This document shows positions 38,229 to 47,077 of a stretch of 64,000 nt of DNA, one piece after another. Made by a program: the position numbers and the translations under genes. The stretch lies in the NCBI RefSeq assembly GCF_903652925.1, contig NZ_CAHLAR010000001.1, positions 248,001 through 312,000 of the forward strand, read 5' to 3'. The stretch's first letter is position 1. Each line of letters opens with the position of its first letter. This DNA is from Achromobacter anxifer (GTDB taxonomy: Bacteria; Pseudomonadota; Gammaproteobacteria; Burkholderiales; Burkholderiaceae_B). Under the pieces are notes generated by a model. That model did no database searches. It saw nothing but the letters and a program-made list of their open reading frames with translations, and was not told the origin of the DNA.

Positions 38229-40712
38229 TCATGTGGGCGGCTGGCCGGGGTCGGGCGGGGCGCCGCGGGCCTGGGCGAGAAGGGCGCCGGCTTCGGGGGA
38301 AACGCTGCGCAGGCGCAGTTCGGTCTGCGGGAAGGGGATGTCGATGCCGGCCTGTTTCAGCGCCGCGTACATGCGCGACAGCATGTCGCTGCGGATGGAC
38401 ATCCATTGGTCGAAGTCCGGCGTCCAGGCGCGGACGCTGAAATCCAGGGCGCTGGGGCCGAAACCCATGAAGAGCGCGATGGGCGCCGGCTGCGTGGATA
38501 CGCCCAGGGTGCCGCGCGCGACCGAGGCCAGCAGTTCGATGGCCTGGGCGGGGTCGGTGCCGTAGGCCAGGCCCACGTTGATCTCGATGCGGCGGTTGCG
38601 ATCCAGCATGGTCCAGTTGGTCAGCTTGTCGGACAGCAGGGTGCCGTTGGGCACGACCACGTCGGCGCCTTCGAAGGTCTTGATGCGGGTGGCTCGCATG
38701 CCGATGTCGCGCACCTGGCCGGAGGTGTCGCCGATCTCCACCACGTCGCCGGGCTGGATCGGGCGCTCGAACATCAGGATCAGGCCGGACACGAAGTTGT
38801 TGACCACGTTCTGCAGGCCGAAGCCTATGCCCACGCCCAGGGCGCCGAGCACGATGGCGAGCTGGCTGGTCTTGACGCCGGCCGCCGACAGGGCCACGGC
38901 CAGGCCCAGCAGCAACACCGAATAGTAGGTCAGCGAGGCGATGCTGTTGCCCACGCCGCGCGGCAGCGGCATGCGGGCCAGCAGCTCGTCGTGCAGCACC
39001 AGGCGGATGGCGCGCGCGGCCCAGAACGCGATCAGCACGGAGATCGCGAACACCAGGATGTTGCCCAGGCTGAGCGTGATGTCTCCGAGCGCCAATGTGT
39101 ACGACAGCACTTTCGTTGCGATGGCGTAGGTGGCGCGCAGGATCCGGAAGCGGTCCATCGTGTAGATCGTCCAGCCCACGACCGCGGCGGCGGTCACCAG
39201 GCGGATCAGCAGTTGCACCAGGGGCGGGGCGTGCTCGCGAGCGAGCCGGAAGCGCGACACGCCGGGCCGGGCCAGCACCAGCTGCAGCAGGGTGACGATG
39301 ATGGTGACGCCGGCGTAGAGCATCAGGCCGAAGTAGCCGCTGCTGATGACGGCGCTGGTCAGCATTTCCGCCAGCGACAGGTTGCCGACGAGGTTGGCGA
39401 CGCCGGCAATCGCCAGCAGCGCCACCGCGGCCCAGGCGCCGGCACGCACCGCCTTGTGCAATCGGCCGGGAGCCTGGGCGGTGCCGCGGCGCTTGGCGCG
39501 GGCTCGCAGCCAGATTGCCGTGGCCAGGGCCAGCACGGTGATGACGAGATTGTGCAGCCGGTACAGCGTCTCGCTGGCCAGGAAGAATATGCCCAGCCGC
39601 TCGGCCAGATACAGGCCGGTAATGGCGTAGGGCCACAGGTCCAGTTGCTCGCGCGCGGTCGGCGGCAGCAGTCGCAGGACGGGCACGACCGCCAGTAGCA
39701 GCGCGAACTGCAGCACGATCAGCGGCGCGTCCGACTCCAGCAGCTGCACGCCCATCATCGCCAGCAGCAGCCACGCCGATAGCGGACGCCCCAGCACCCG
39801 CGCGGCCGTCTCGCTCATTTCACCCGCCCGGATCGCATGGCGGCTGTGCCAGGCCAGCCAGAGCAGCAGCGGCAGCAGCACCACTTGCAGCACGTGCAGT
39901 GCGATCTGGTTGCCGGTATCGGCCGCTGCGTACTGGCGGGCGAAGCGCAATTCCATTTCCAGGCCGCTCAGGAGATAGGCCCGCGCTTCGCTGCGGGCCA
40001 TGGACGTGAAGGTGGCGGCCCACAGCGGCGGTCCGTCCAGTTCGAGCAGGCGGGAGTCGATGTAGGAGATGGCTTCGGCGACCGCCCGCTGTCCGGCCTG
40101 GATGCGCTCTTCGACGGAGTTGGCGCGCTGGCCCAGCGCGATCTGGCGGGCCAGCGGCACGGACAGGGCTTGTTCGGCTCGAGCCAGTTGGGCGATGACG
40201 GAATCGATCCGGGTATTCAGCGCGGGCGGCAGGTCGACGGCGCCAGGGGCGTTCTTGAGCGCTTGCCATGCTTCGCGGCGGCGCGCCAGTTCGGCGGCAT
40301 CGCTGGCATAGGCGGCGGTCGCCTGCCGCATATCCTCTTGCCAGTTGGCGAAACCGCGGGTGTCGAACATCCAGTGCCGCTCCAGGCTTTCCAGCCGCAT
40401 GATGGGTAGGGTGCGCAATTGGGCCGGCTGGAACTGTTGGAGCTTTTCGTCGATGGACCGGGAAATCGCCTCCAGGCGCGGCGCCAGCGAGTCCGTGGGG
40501 TCGGCTCCCATGATGCGTTCCATGACGCTTTCGGCATAGCGGTGATCGGTGTCCGCGCGTAGGGGGATCTCGGCCACCAGGATCGCCTGGGCCTGCGTGG
40601 GTGGCGGGGCGGGATGGGGCGGCGCCGTCATGGCGTTTTGCCCGAAAGCCGGGGCGAGCAGGCCCGCAAGCAGTGCAATCAGGCCGAAAAGCGCTTTTGC
40701 TTGGGCGCGCAT
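38229..40712 (-). CDS. Large MscS-family mechanosensitive channel (MscK/DUF3772-like)
   Basis: An 827-residue inner-membrane channel. A signal peptide ([17 protein letters not shown]) is followed by a periplasmic alpha-helical region (residues ~35-270) and then about ten or eleven membrane helices. The C-terminal MscS core has the pore-lining helix ([38 protein letters not shown], given in part), the beta domain [24 protein letters not shown] and a C-terminal cage ending in a disordered Pro/Gly tail. Such channels open at high membrane tension after hypo-osmotic shock. It lies between the two tRNA-Phe genes, is monocistronic, and its upstream region holds a hairpin. Confidence 0.88.
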   Translation of the reverse strand: MRAQAKALFGLIALLAGLLAPAFGQNAMTAPPHPAPPPTQAQAILVAEIPLRADTDHRYAESVMERIMGADPTDSLAPRLEAISRSIDEKLQQFQPAQLRTLPIMRLESLERHWMFDTRGFANWQEDMRQATAAYASDAAELARRREAWQALKNAPGAVDLPPALNTRIDSVIAQLARAEQALSVPLARQIALGQRANSVEERIQAGQRAVAEAISYIDSRLLELDGPPLWAATFTSMARSEARAYLLSGLEMELRFARQYAAADTGNQIALHVLQVVLLPLLLWLAWHSRHAIRAGEMSETAARVLGRPLSAWLLLAMMGVQLLESDAPLIVLQFALLLAVVPVLRLLPPTAREQLDLWPYAITGLYLAERLGIFFLASETLYRLHNLVITVLALATAIWLRARAKRRGTAQAPGRLHKAVRAGAWAAVALLAIAGVANLVGNLSLAEMLTSAVISSGYFGLMLYAGVTIIVTLLQLVLARPGVSRFRLAREHAPPLVQLLIRLVTAAAVVGWTIYTMDRFRILRATYAIATKVLSYTLALGDITLSLGNILVFAISVLIAFWAARAIRLVLHDELLARMPLPRGVGNSIASLTYYSVLLLGLAVALSAAGVKTSQLAIVLGALGVGIGFGLQNVVNNFVSGLILMFERPIQPGDVVEIGDTSGQVRDIGMRATRIKTFEGADVVVPNGTLLSDKLTNWTMLDRNRRIEINVGLAYGTDPAQAIELLASVARGTLGVSTQPAPIALFMGFGPSALDFSVRAWTPDFDQWMSIRSDMLSRMYAALKQAGIDIPFPQTELRLRSVSPEAGALLAQARGAPPDPGQPPT

Positions 40713-41021
40713 GTCGCGGCTCCGGTGGGAGGATGCAGCGGGCGGGCGTTATGGAAGGACAGCGTCTTACGATATCGCGGAAACTGCGGGGCGGGGAAGG
40801 GGACGCGACGGGCGTTTTGTAGGCAAAACGTCGCGGGCGTGGTTGGCCGCTACTCATAGGGTCAAGATTCTTCTTGCGCTGCGGCCGCTGATGAACAGTC
40901 CCTGCGAGAGCTCAAGCGAAAAGCAATCCCTGCCTGACCCGCGAAGGCGCGTCTGACCCTTGCAAAAACGCTTTTCATCGGCGATATTCGTAATTCGCGA
41001 ATAGCGAATATCGCCGATGAA
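40713..41021. other. Non-coding 309-bp gap between the divergent channel and wHTH genes
   Basis: No convincing gene is present. A hairpin at 40804-40835 (CGTTTTG / CAAAACG, with outer CGCGAC / GTCGCG) lies ~92 bp upstream of the channel gene and could be a regulatory or leader structure. A TTGCAA/GATATT pair spaced 17 bp sits around 40961-40989 as a weak promoter for the wHTH gene. The right end is the 50-bp palindrome described separately. Confidence 0.5.
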
Positions 41022-41022
41022 A
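40973..41022 (+). promoter_or_regulatory. 50-bp near-perfect palindrome overlapping a start codon
   Basis: Perfect 18-bp arms (TTTCATCGGCGATATTCG, 40973-40990, and its complement at 41005-41022) are centred on the same point as an inner 10-bp palindrome ATTCGCGAAT (40993-41002). Only two base pairs on each side of the centre break the symmetry. The right arm ends on the A of the wHTH gene's ATG. A bound repressor would block both promoter and start. It is the most striking operator in the window and most likely bound by the wHTH protein itself. Confidence 0.7.
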
Positions 41023-41567
41023 TGGAACTGAAACCCCAAGACCTGCTGGTATTGCTAAAGGTGGCCGCGCATCCGCCGCAGCGCTGGACTTACGCCGCGC
41101 TGGGCGCAGCGCTGTCCATGAGCGCCTCGGAAGCGCATGCGAGCGTGAAGCGCGCCTTGGCGTCGGGCCTGGCGGTGGCGCCGGCACGCGGCCAATGGTC
41201 GCCGGTACGTGCCAACCTCCTGGAGTTTGTCCTGCACGGTGCGCGCTATGTCTGGCCACCCATACTGGGACCGGTCAAGCGTGGCGTGCCGACAGCCTTC
41301 GGTACTGACCCTTTGGCCAGCCAATTGACGGTAGTTCCAGGGGAGGCGCCCGTGTGGGCACATCCCACGGGAACATCCAAAGGGCCCACGCTTTCTCCCC
41401 TCTACCGCACAGCACCGCAGGCTGCTCTTTCAGACCCGGCGCTGCACCGTCTGCTGGCGCTGCTGGATGCCTTGCGCGTGGGGCGCGCCCGCGAGCGCGC
41501 GCTTGCCGCCAAGCTGATGGAGACCGAATTGATGCGCAGTGATGCAGGAGTTGCCGATGCGGGCTGA
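41022..41567 (+). CDS. wHTH protein, putative antitoxin/repressor of a nucleotidyltransferase pair
   Basis: A 181-residue protein. Residues ~1-60 form a MarR/winged-helix type domain (LKPQDLLVLLKVAAHPPQRW, TYAALGAALSMSASEAHASV, KRALASGLAVAPARGQW). The middle (ARYVWPPILGPVKRGVPTAFG, VWAHPTGTSKGPTLSPLYRT) has conserved-looking Pro/Gly motifs I cannot name, and the C-terminus is a helix (DPALHRLLALLDALRVGRAR, ERALAAKLMETEL). It overlaps the nucleotidyltransferase gene by 11 bases and starts inside a 50-bp palindrome. The layout copies AbiE, but it does not look like AbiEi. A type IV-like or Class II antitoxin that also autoregulates is the best guess. Confidence 0.7.
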   Translation: MELKPQDLLVLLKVAAHPPQRWTYAALGAALSMSASEAHASVKRALASGLAVAPARGQWSPVRANLLEFVLHGARYVWPPILGPVKRGVPTAFGTDPLASQLTVVPGEAPVWAHPTGTSKGPTLSPLYRTAPQAALSDPALHRLLALLDALRVGRARERALAAKLMETELMRSDAGVADAG

Positions 41568-42240
41568 TGACCCCAACCTGCCTTACTTGCGCAGCATTGC
41601 CGAAGCGCTGGGCGAACTGCGAGCGCAAGTTGTGTTTGTCGGCGGCGCCGTGGCAGGCCTGTTAATCACGGACCCATTGGCCGACCCCGTTCGCGCCACG
41701 CGCGATGTCGATGCGGTGCTGGAGGCCAATCGTGGCAACTTTCATCGCTTCGAAGAAGCCTTGGCGGCGCGCGGGTTTGCGCGCGATGTGGGTAGCGATG
41801 TCATTTGCCGCTGGATACACAAGGTATCTGGCGTGCTTTTTGACCTTATGCCCGTGCGGCCGGAGGTCCTGGGCTTTTCCAATCGCTGGTATCCCTACGC
41901 GGTCGAGACCGCCGGTCCCATGGACCTGGGAAATGGCGTCACGATCAAGCTAATGAGCGCCGTCGCCTTTGTCGCCACCAAGCTTGAAGCGTTCGCTGGC
42001 CGAGGAGGTGGCGATTTTATGAACAGCCATGACCTGGAAGATGTGTTGAACATCATCGACGGGCGTGAGGAACTGGCCGCGGAATTGGCCGTCGCGCCAG
42101 TCGAATTGCGCCAATCCGTGGGCGCTGCATTCGCCCGGCTCGTCAAGAATCCCGATTTCGCGAATGTGCTGCCAGGTCTTATTGCCGAGCCGGAGCGTGC
42201 CGATCTCATCATGGAACGCCTGAACAGCTTCAGCCAGTGA
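41557..42240 (+). CDS. Nucleotidyltransferase, AbiEii/MenT-like putative toxin
   Basis: A 227-residue protein with a nucleotidyltransferase fold. VVFVGGAVAGLLITDPLAD gives the G-G motif and TRDVDAVLEANR the paired catalytic Asp (residues ~25-55). Later KLEAFAGRGGGDFMNSHDLEDVLNIIDGR matches the KLEA...D..D element of the AbiEii toxin at 31106. The start at 41557 is chosen for GGAG 6 bases upstream; GTG and ATG at 41539 and 41542 are alternatives. Related enzymes add nucleotides to tRNA or proteins. It ends 99 bp before a tRNA-Phe gene. Toxin activity is inferred from family and gene order, not proven. Confidence 0.72.
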   Translation: MRADDPNLPYLRSIAEALGELRAQVVFVGGAVAGLLITDPLADPVRATRDVDAVLEANRGNFHRFEEALAARGFARDVGSDVICRWIHKVSGVLFDLMPVRPEVLGFSNRWYPYAVETAGPMDLGNGVTIKLMSAVAFVATKLEAFAGRGGGDFMNSHDLEDVLNIIDGREELAAELAVAPVELRQSVGAAFARLVKNPDFANVLPGLIAEPERADLIMERLNSFSQ

Positions 42241-42303
42241 AGCCGCACGGCGTCCGGAATGATCGCAGTCAAGAACATTGGAAACTGACTGGCCAAAGCA
42301 AAA

Positions 42304-42323
42304 AGCCCCGCTTTCGCGAGGCT
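42304..42323 (-). terminator. Terminator of tRNA-Phe copy 2
   Basis: An 8-bp stem (AGCCCCGC / GCGAGGCT, with one G-U pair in the minus-strand RNA) and a TTTC/GAAA loop; the A run on its left reads as T on the minus strand. It lies 16 bp after the second tRNA-Phe and shares the AAAGCAAAAAGCCCCG context with the first terminator. Confidence 0.8.
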
Positions 42324-42339
42324 AGGTGCTGAAATCTTT

Positions 42340-42415
42340 TGGTGGCCTGGGGCGGAATCGAACCACCGACACAAGGATTTTCAATCCTCTGCTCTACCGA
42401 CTGAGCTACCAGGCC
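42340..42415 (-). tRNA. tRNA-Phe (GAA), copy 2
   Basis: A 76-nt tRNA on the minus strand with the same mature sequence as the copy at 38118, including encoded CCA. Its -10 TATAGT lies at 42429-42434, and the flanking AGTCCGCAACTATACACAA (upstream) and terminator context are shared with copy 1, so the whole transcription unit has been duplicated. The genes between the copies are the MscS channel and the wHTH/nucleotidyltransferase pair. Confidence 0.97.
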
Positions 42416-42755
42416 AACGAAGTCCGCAACTATACACAATTTTTGAGGCTTGTGCCAGTTGAGGGCAAAAAATCCAGATTTTCTCGCCCTCAGCCTGATC
42501 GAAGGACGAATCGCGGGCCGAGGCGCGATGAGCTTGCGGCGGCGCTCGGCCCAGGTTCCGCCCGCAATCGGCTGACTGTTGGGCGGAGGGCACGAAAGGT
42601 GCGACCCAGGGTCGCGGCCGGGGGGTGAAATGGCCTGGGGATAACCCGCGGGGGTATAATGATGAGCGGTCCGATGCTGCGGCAAAGCCTGCGGCGTCTT
42701 GTTCTTAGTGGCAGTTTTTGAGCTTACGCGCGGATGGCCCGTCCATCCTTCCCAC
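42416..42755. other. 340-bp gap between tRNA-Phe copy 2 and hemA
   Basis: No gene is seen. It contains the promoter of tRNA-Phe copy 2 at its left end, a long imperfect hairpin at 42460-42492 (TGAGGGC / GCCCTCA, with inner A- and T-rich arms), and a hemA promoter -10 at 42655. The rest is GC-rich sequence without recognisable elements. Confidence 0.5.
42655..42660 (+). promoter_or_regulatory. hemA promoter -10 element
   Basis: A perfect TATAAT 96 bp upstream of the hemA start, in an otherwise very GC-rich stretch. No good -35 is seen at 17 bp, so activation or an extended promoter is likely. A transcript from here would have an ~88-base leader. Confidence 0.55.
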
Positions 42756-44030
42756 ATGTCGGTAGCTGTCCTTGCCTTCGGTCTGAATCACACGTCCGCG
42801 CCGGTTTCGGTCCGCGAACGCGTGTCCATGCCCGTCGATCTGGTGAAGCCCGCGCTGGAAGGCCTGCGCTCGGCGTTCGGCGGTTCGGTCCGCGAAGCCG
42901 CCATCCTGTCCACCTGTAACCGCACCGAAATCTACTGCGCCGCCGACGGCCACGTGGCCGACCAGCTGCCCGCCTGGTTGGCCGATTACAACCGCCTGGA
43001 CGCCGGCGCGCTGCGCCCGCATCTCTACCGTCACCATCAGGACGACGCCGTCCGCCACGCCTTCCGCGTGGCCAGCGGCCTGGATTCGATGGTGCTGGGC
43101 GAGACCCAGATCGTGGGCCAGATGAAGGACGCCGTGCGCGCCGCCGGCGAAGCCGGCTCGCTGGGCACCCTGTTGCACCAGATGTTCCAGCGCACCTTCT
43201 CGGTGGCCAAGGAAGTCCGGTCGCAGACCGCCATCGGCGCCCAATCGGTGTCCATGGCCGCCGCCGCGGTGCGCCTGGCCGAACGCGTGTTCGGCAACCT
43301 GGACCAGGCCCGCACGCTGTTCATCGGCGCGGGCGAAATGATCGAATTGTGCGCCACGCACTTCGCCGCGCAGCGTCCGCGCAGCATGGTGGTGGCCAAC
43401 CGCACGGCCGAGCGCGCCGAACTGCTGGCCAATCGCTTTTCGGCCAGCACCATGAAGTTGTCGGACCTGACGGACCGCCTGTCCGAGTTCGACGTCATCG
43501 TTTCCTGTACGGCAAGCTCCCTGCCCATCCTCGGTTTGGGGATGGTGGAACGGGCCACGCGCCTGCGCCGCCACCGGCCCATGGTCATGATCGACCTGGC
43601 CGTGCCGCGCGACATCGAACCCGAAGTCGGCCGCCTGGACGACGTCTACCTGTATTCGGTGGATGACCTGGGCCGCCTGGTGCAGACCGGCACCGACGCG
43701 CGCCGCGCGGCCGTGGTGCAGGCCGAAGCCATCATCGAAACCCGCGTCCAGGGCTTCATGCACTGGATGCAGTCCCGCGAAGTGGTACCCGTCATCCGCG
43801 ACCTGCACCAGGCCGCCGAGGACGTCCGCAGCGCCGAGCTGGAACGCGCCCGCCGCCTCTTGGCGCGCGGCGAATCGCCGGAAGCCGTGCTTGAACAATT
43901 GGCCCACGGCCTGACTCAGAAGTACCTGCACGGCCCGCTGGCGGCCCTGAACCGCAGCGAAGGCGAGGACCGCAAGCAGCTGCTTGCCTGGATGCCGCGC
44001 CTGTTCCCCGGCCGCGACTCCCGCCGTTAG
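42756..44030 (+). CDS. hemA: Glutamyl-tRNA reductase
   Basis: A 424-residue enzyme of the C5 heme pathway: it reduces glutamyl-tRNA-Glu with NADPH to glutamate-1-semialdehyde. [21 protein letters not shown] is the family N-terminus; the nucleophilic cysteine is C54 in [29 protein letters not shown], the NADPH-domain [15 protein letters not shown] and [19 protein letters not shown] are all conserved. The start at 42756 is chosen over an upstream in-frame codon because it begins at the conserved sequence. prfA follows 91 bp on, the usual betaproteobacterial order hemA-prfA-prmC. Confidence 0.97.
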   Translation: MSVAVLAFGLNHTSAPVSVRERVSMPVDLVKPALEGLRSAFGGSVREAAILSTCNRTEIYCAADGHVADQLPAWLADYNRLDAGALRPHLYRHHQDDAVRHAFRVASGLDSMVLGETQIVGQMKDAVRAAGEAGSLGTLLHQMFQRTFSVAKEVRSQTAIGAQSVSMAAAAVRLAERVFGNLDQARTLFIGAGEMIELCATHFAAQRPRSMVVANRTAERAELLANRFSASTMKLSDLTDRLSEFDVIVSCTASSLPILGLGMVERATRLRRHRPMVMIDLAVPRDIEPEVGRLDDVYLYSVDDLGRLVQTGTDARRAAVVQAEAIIETRVQGFMHWMQSREVVPVIRDLHQAAEDVRSAELERARRLLARGESPEAVLEQLAHGLTQKYLHGPLAALNRSEGEDRKQLLAWMPRLFPGRDSRR

Positions 44031-44121
44031 CGACGCTGTCCCACGTCCCGCCTCCCGGCGGGCGTTCGTCTTTTTGGGCGCCCGCGATCCGCTTTCCCGC
44101 TTTTCTTTTTGGTCATTCCCC

Positions 44122-45204
44122 ATGAAATCTTCCATGCGCAGCCGGCTGGAGCATCTGTGTCACCGCCTCATCGAGGTCGACGCCCTGCTCGCCGAACCGG
44201 AAACCGCGTCCGACATGGACCGTTTCCGCAAGCTCTCGCGCGAACGCGCCGAACTGGAGCCCGTGGTCGAGGCCTTTTCGGCCTTCGCCCGCACCGAGGA
44301 GGATCTGGCAACGGCCCAGGAAATGTTGTCCGACCCGGACCTGAAGTCCATGGCCGAGGACGAGATCAAATCCGGCCGCGTCAAGCTGGAAAAGCTGGAA
44401 GGCGCGCTGCAATTGCTGCTGCTGCCGCGCGACCCCAATGACGGGCGCAGCGTGTTCCTGGAAATCCGCGCCGGCACGGGCGGCGACGAAAGCGCGCTGT
44501 TCTCGGGCGACCTGCTGCGCATGTACACGCGCTACGCGGAACAGCGCGGCTGGCGCGTGGAGCTGATGTCGGAAAGCCCGTCCGAGCTGGGCGGCTACAA
44601 GGAAGTGATCGCGCGCATCGACGGCGATGGCGCCTATGGCCGCCTGAAGTTCGAATCCGGCGCGCACCGGGTGCAGCGCGTGCCCGCCACCGAGGCGCAG
44701 GGCCGTATCCACACCTCCGCCTGCACGGTGGCCATCATGGCCGAAGCGGACGAGATGTCGGAAATCGTCATCAACCCCAGCGACCTGCGCATCGACACCT
44801 TCCGCGCCAGCGGCGCGGGCGGCCAGCACATCAACAAGACCGATTCGGCGGTGCGCATCACCCACTTGCCGACCGGGCTGGTGGTGGAGTGCCAGGACGA
44901 CCGTTCGCAGCACCGCAACAAGGACAAGGCCATGCAGGTGCTGGCCGCGCGCCTGAAAGACAAGGAAACCCGCGAGCGGCAGAGCAAGGAAGCCGCCGAG
45001 CGCAAGAGCCTGATCGGCTCGGGCGACCGGTCCGAGCGCATCCGCACCTACAACTTCCCGCAGGGTCGCGTGACGGACCATCGCATCAACCTGACGCTGT
45101 ACAAGCTGCAGCAGATCATGGAAGGCGATCTCGAAGAGCTGACCGGCGCGCTGATTTCCGAACACCAGGCCGAGCAGCTGGCGGCGCTGGGCGACGACGT
45201 TTGA
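44122..45204 (+). CDS. prfA: Peptide chain release factor 1
   Basis: A 360-residue class I release factor, the same length as in E. coli. It reads UAA and UAG stop codons and triggers peptide release. The catalytic GGQ is in [10 protein letters not shown] with Gln at residue 235, and the stop-codon-reading PAT motif is in RVPATEAQG. Domain 1 (residues ~1-100) is coiled and charged. It lies in the order hemA-prfA-prmC, and the methylase that modifies its GGQ glutamine is encoded 8 bp downstream. Confidence 0.98.
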   Translation: MKSSMRSRLEHLCHRLIEVDALLAEPETASDMDRFRKLSRERAELEPVVEAFSAFARTEEDLATAQEMLSDPDLKSMAEDEIKSGRVKLEKLEGALQLLLLPRDPNDGRSVFLEIRAGTGGDESALFSGDLLRMYTRYAEQRGWRVELMSESPSELGGYKEVIARIDGDGAYGRLKFESGAHRVQRVPATEAQGRIHTSACTVAIMAEADEMSEIVINPSDLRIDTFRASGAGGQHINKTDSAVRITHLPTGLVVECQDDRSQHRNKDKAMQVLAARLKDKETRERQSKEAAERKSLIGSGDRSERIRTYNFPQGRVTDHRINLTLYKLQQIMEGDLEELTGALISEHQAEQLAALGDDV

Positions 45205-45212
45205 GTCCGGCC

Positions 45213-46037
45213 ATGACGCCGCCCCAGCTGAAAAGCCTGCTGCTCGACACGCGCCTGCCGCGCCTGGAGGTGCGCATGCTGCTGGAGCACCTGCTGGCCA
45301 AGCCGCGCGCCTGGTTGCTGGCGCACGATACCGATCCTCTGGAGCCCGAGACGGCCGCTGCCTACGAGGCCCTGGCCCAGCGGCGGCTGGCCGGGGAGCC
45401 CATGGCTTATCTGCTGGGCCACCGCGAATTCATGGGGCACCGCTTCCGGGTCACCCCTGACGTGCTGATTCCCCGCCCGGATACCGAGGTGCTGGTGGAA
45501 ACCGCGCTGGAATGCGTGGCCGGCGTGGCCGCGCCCGCCGTGCTGGACCTGGGCACCGGCAGCGGCGCGATCGCGATTTCGATCGCGCTGGCGCGCCGCG
45601 ATGCGCGGGTGATGGCGTCCGACCTCAGCGCGGCCGCGCTGGCGGTGGCGGCGGCCAATGCCTGGGACCTGGCCGCGTCCGTGCGCCTGGTCGAAGGCAA
45701 CTGGTATGAAGCCGTGCCCGCGGGCGAAGGCTTCGACCTGATCGTGTCCAATCCGCCCTACGTGGCCTGCGACGATCCGCACCTGGAGCTGGGCGACGTG
45801 CGCTTCGAGCCGCGCGGCGCGCTGACCGACGGCGCGGGCGGCCTGGAAGACCTGGCCCGCATCGTCCAGGGCGCCAGCCGCCACCTGAAGCGGGGCGGCG
45901 CCCTGTGGATGGAGCATGGCTGGGACCAGGCGCAGGCGGTGCGGGACCTGCTGGCCGCGGCCGGCTTCCAGGACGTGCACAGCCGCCAGGACCTGGCCGG
46001 GATCGAGCGGATTTCGGGCGGACGGCTGCCTGCCTGA
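45213..46037 (+). CDS. prmC: Release factor glutamine methyltransferase
   Basis: A 274-residue SAM-dependent methyltransferase that methylates the GGQ glutamine of release factors. The N-terminal helical domain (MTPPQLKSLLLDTRLPRLEVRMLLEHLL) binds the factor; GREFMGHRF-like GHREFMGHRFRVTPDVLIPRPDTE follows in part, then the SAM motif VLDLGTGSGAIAISIAL and the catalytic NPPY at residues 180-183. It starts 8 bp after prfA, so the enzyme is made with its substrate. The C-terminus RQDLAGIERISGGR is typical. Confidence 0.96.
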   Translation: MTPPQLKSLLLDTRLPRLEVRMLLEHLLAKPRAWLLAHDTDPLEPETAAAYEALAQRRLAGEPMAYLLGHREFMGHRFRVTPDVLIPRPDTEVLVETALECVAGVAAPAVLDLGTGSGAIAISIALARRDARVMASDLSAAALAVAAANAWDLAASVRLVEGNWYEAVPAGEGFDLIVSNPPYVACDDPHLELGDVRFEPRGALTDGAGGLEDLARIVQGASRHLKRGGALWMEHGWDQAQAVRDLLAAAGFQDVHSRQDLAGIERISGGRLPA

Positions 46038-46131
46038 CCCGATTCCCGGTGGGGCGCCCGGGGTATCCGGGCGGATTTTCCCGCTGTACCTATAATTGGC
46101 GTATTCCGTTATGCCTGTCCAAGAGACCACC

Positions 46132-46458
46132 ATGAGCGACGTTCAAGAATTCATCCGCGAAACCGTGACCCAGCACCCCGTCGTGCTGTTCATGAAGGGC
46201 ACCGCCCAATTCCCGCAATGCGGCTTTTCCGGCAAGGCCATTCAGATCCTGAAGGGCTGTGGCGTGAAGAAGCTGGTCACCGTCAATGTGCTGGAGGACG
46301 ACGAAGTCCGCCAGGGCATCAAGGAATTCTCCAACTGGCCCACGATTCCGCAGCTGTACGTGGCGGGCGAGTTCATCGGCGGCTCGGACATCATGAACGA
46401 GATGAACGAATCCGGCGAACTGAAGACGCTGCTGGATCAATCCGGCGCAACGGCCTGA
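46132..46458 (+). CDS. grxD: Monothiol glutaredoxin (Grx4 type)
   Basis: A 108-residue protein with the CGFS active site (C30 in PQCGFSGKA), GSH-binding WPTIPQLYV and GGSDIMNEM. Monothiol CGFS glutaredoxins bind and deliver [2Fe-2S] clusters, often with BolA. A TATAAT at 46091-46096 marks its promoter just upstream of the start. The start at 46132 (MSDVQEF) is preferred over a codon 12 residues earlier. ubiX follows 7 bp on. Confidence 0.96.
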   Translation: MSDVQEFIRETVTQHPVVLFMKGTAQFPQCGFSGKAIQILKGCGVKKLVTVNVLEDDEVRQGIKEFSNWPTIPQLYVAGEFIGGSDIMNEMNESGELKTLLDQSGATA

Positions 46459-46465
46459 TCCGTCC

Positions 46466-47029
46466 ATGCGGCGGCTGGTCATCGGCATCACGGGCGCCAC
46501 TGGCGCGCTCTATGCGGTGCGCATGCTGCAGGCATTGCGCGGCGTGGACGATGTCGAAACCCACCTGGTGGTCTCGGCGTCCGGCGTGCTGAACATCAAG
46601 CACGAACTGGACGTCAGCCGCCACGATGTCTATGCCCTGGCGGACCACGTGCACAGCGTGCGCGACGTGGGCGCCACCCTGGCCAGCGGCGCGTTCCAGA
46701 CGGCCGGCATGGTGATCGTGCCCTGCTCCATGCGCACCCTGGCGGCCGTGGCGCACGGCCTGTCGGACAACCTGATTACCCGCGCCGCCGACGTGACCCT
46801 CAAGGAACGTCGGCGCCTGGTGATGATGGTGCGCGAAACGCCCTTCAACCTGGCGCACCTGCGCAACATGACCGCCGTCACCGAAATGGGCGGCATCGTG
46901 TTCCCGCCGCTGCCCGCGTTCTACCACCGCCCGGCCTCCATCGAGGAAATGGTGGATCACACCGTGGCGCGGGTGCTGGAACTGTTCGACATCGTCGTGC
47001 CCGGGCCGCATTGGGAAGGCATGAAGTAG
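46466..47029 (+). CDS. ubiX: Flavin prenyltransferase UbiX
   Basis: A 187-residue enzyme that prenylates reduced FMN to make the cofactor for UbiD-type decarboxylases, used in ubiquinone synthesis. RRLVIGITGATGALYAVRML, then VPCSMRTLAAVAHGLSDNLI, VMMVRETPFNLAHLRNM and EMGGIVFPPLPAFYHRP are the conserved flavin and prenyl-phosphate sites. The gene follows grxD by 7 bp, and the downstream gene is convergent. No ubiD is in the window. Confidence 0.95.
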   Translation: MRRLVIGITGATGALYAVRMLQALRGVDDVETHLVVSASGVLNIKHELDVSRHDVYALADHVHSVRDVGATLASGAFQTAGMVIVPCSMRTLAAVAHGLSDNLITRAADVTLKERRRLVMMVRETPFNLAHLRNMTAVTEMGGIVFPPLPAFYHRPASIEEMVDHTVARVLELFDIVVPGPHWEGMK

Positions 47030-47077
47030 GCGCGAGACCGCGCCTGCAAGCGCTCCCGCATCAAACGCGCGAAACCT

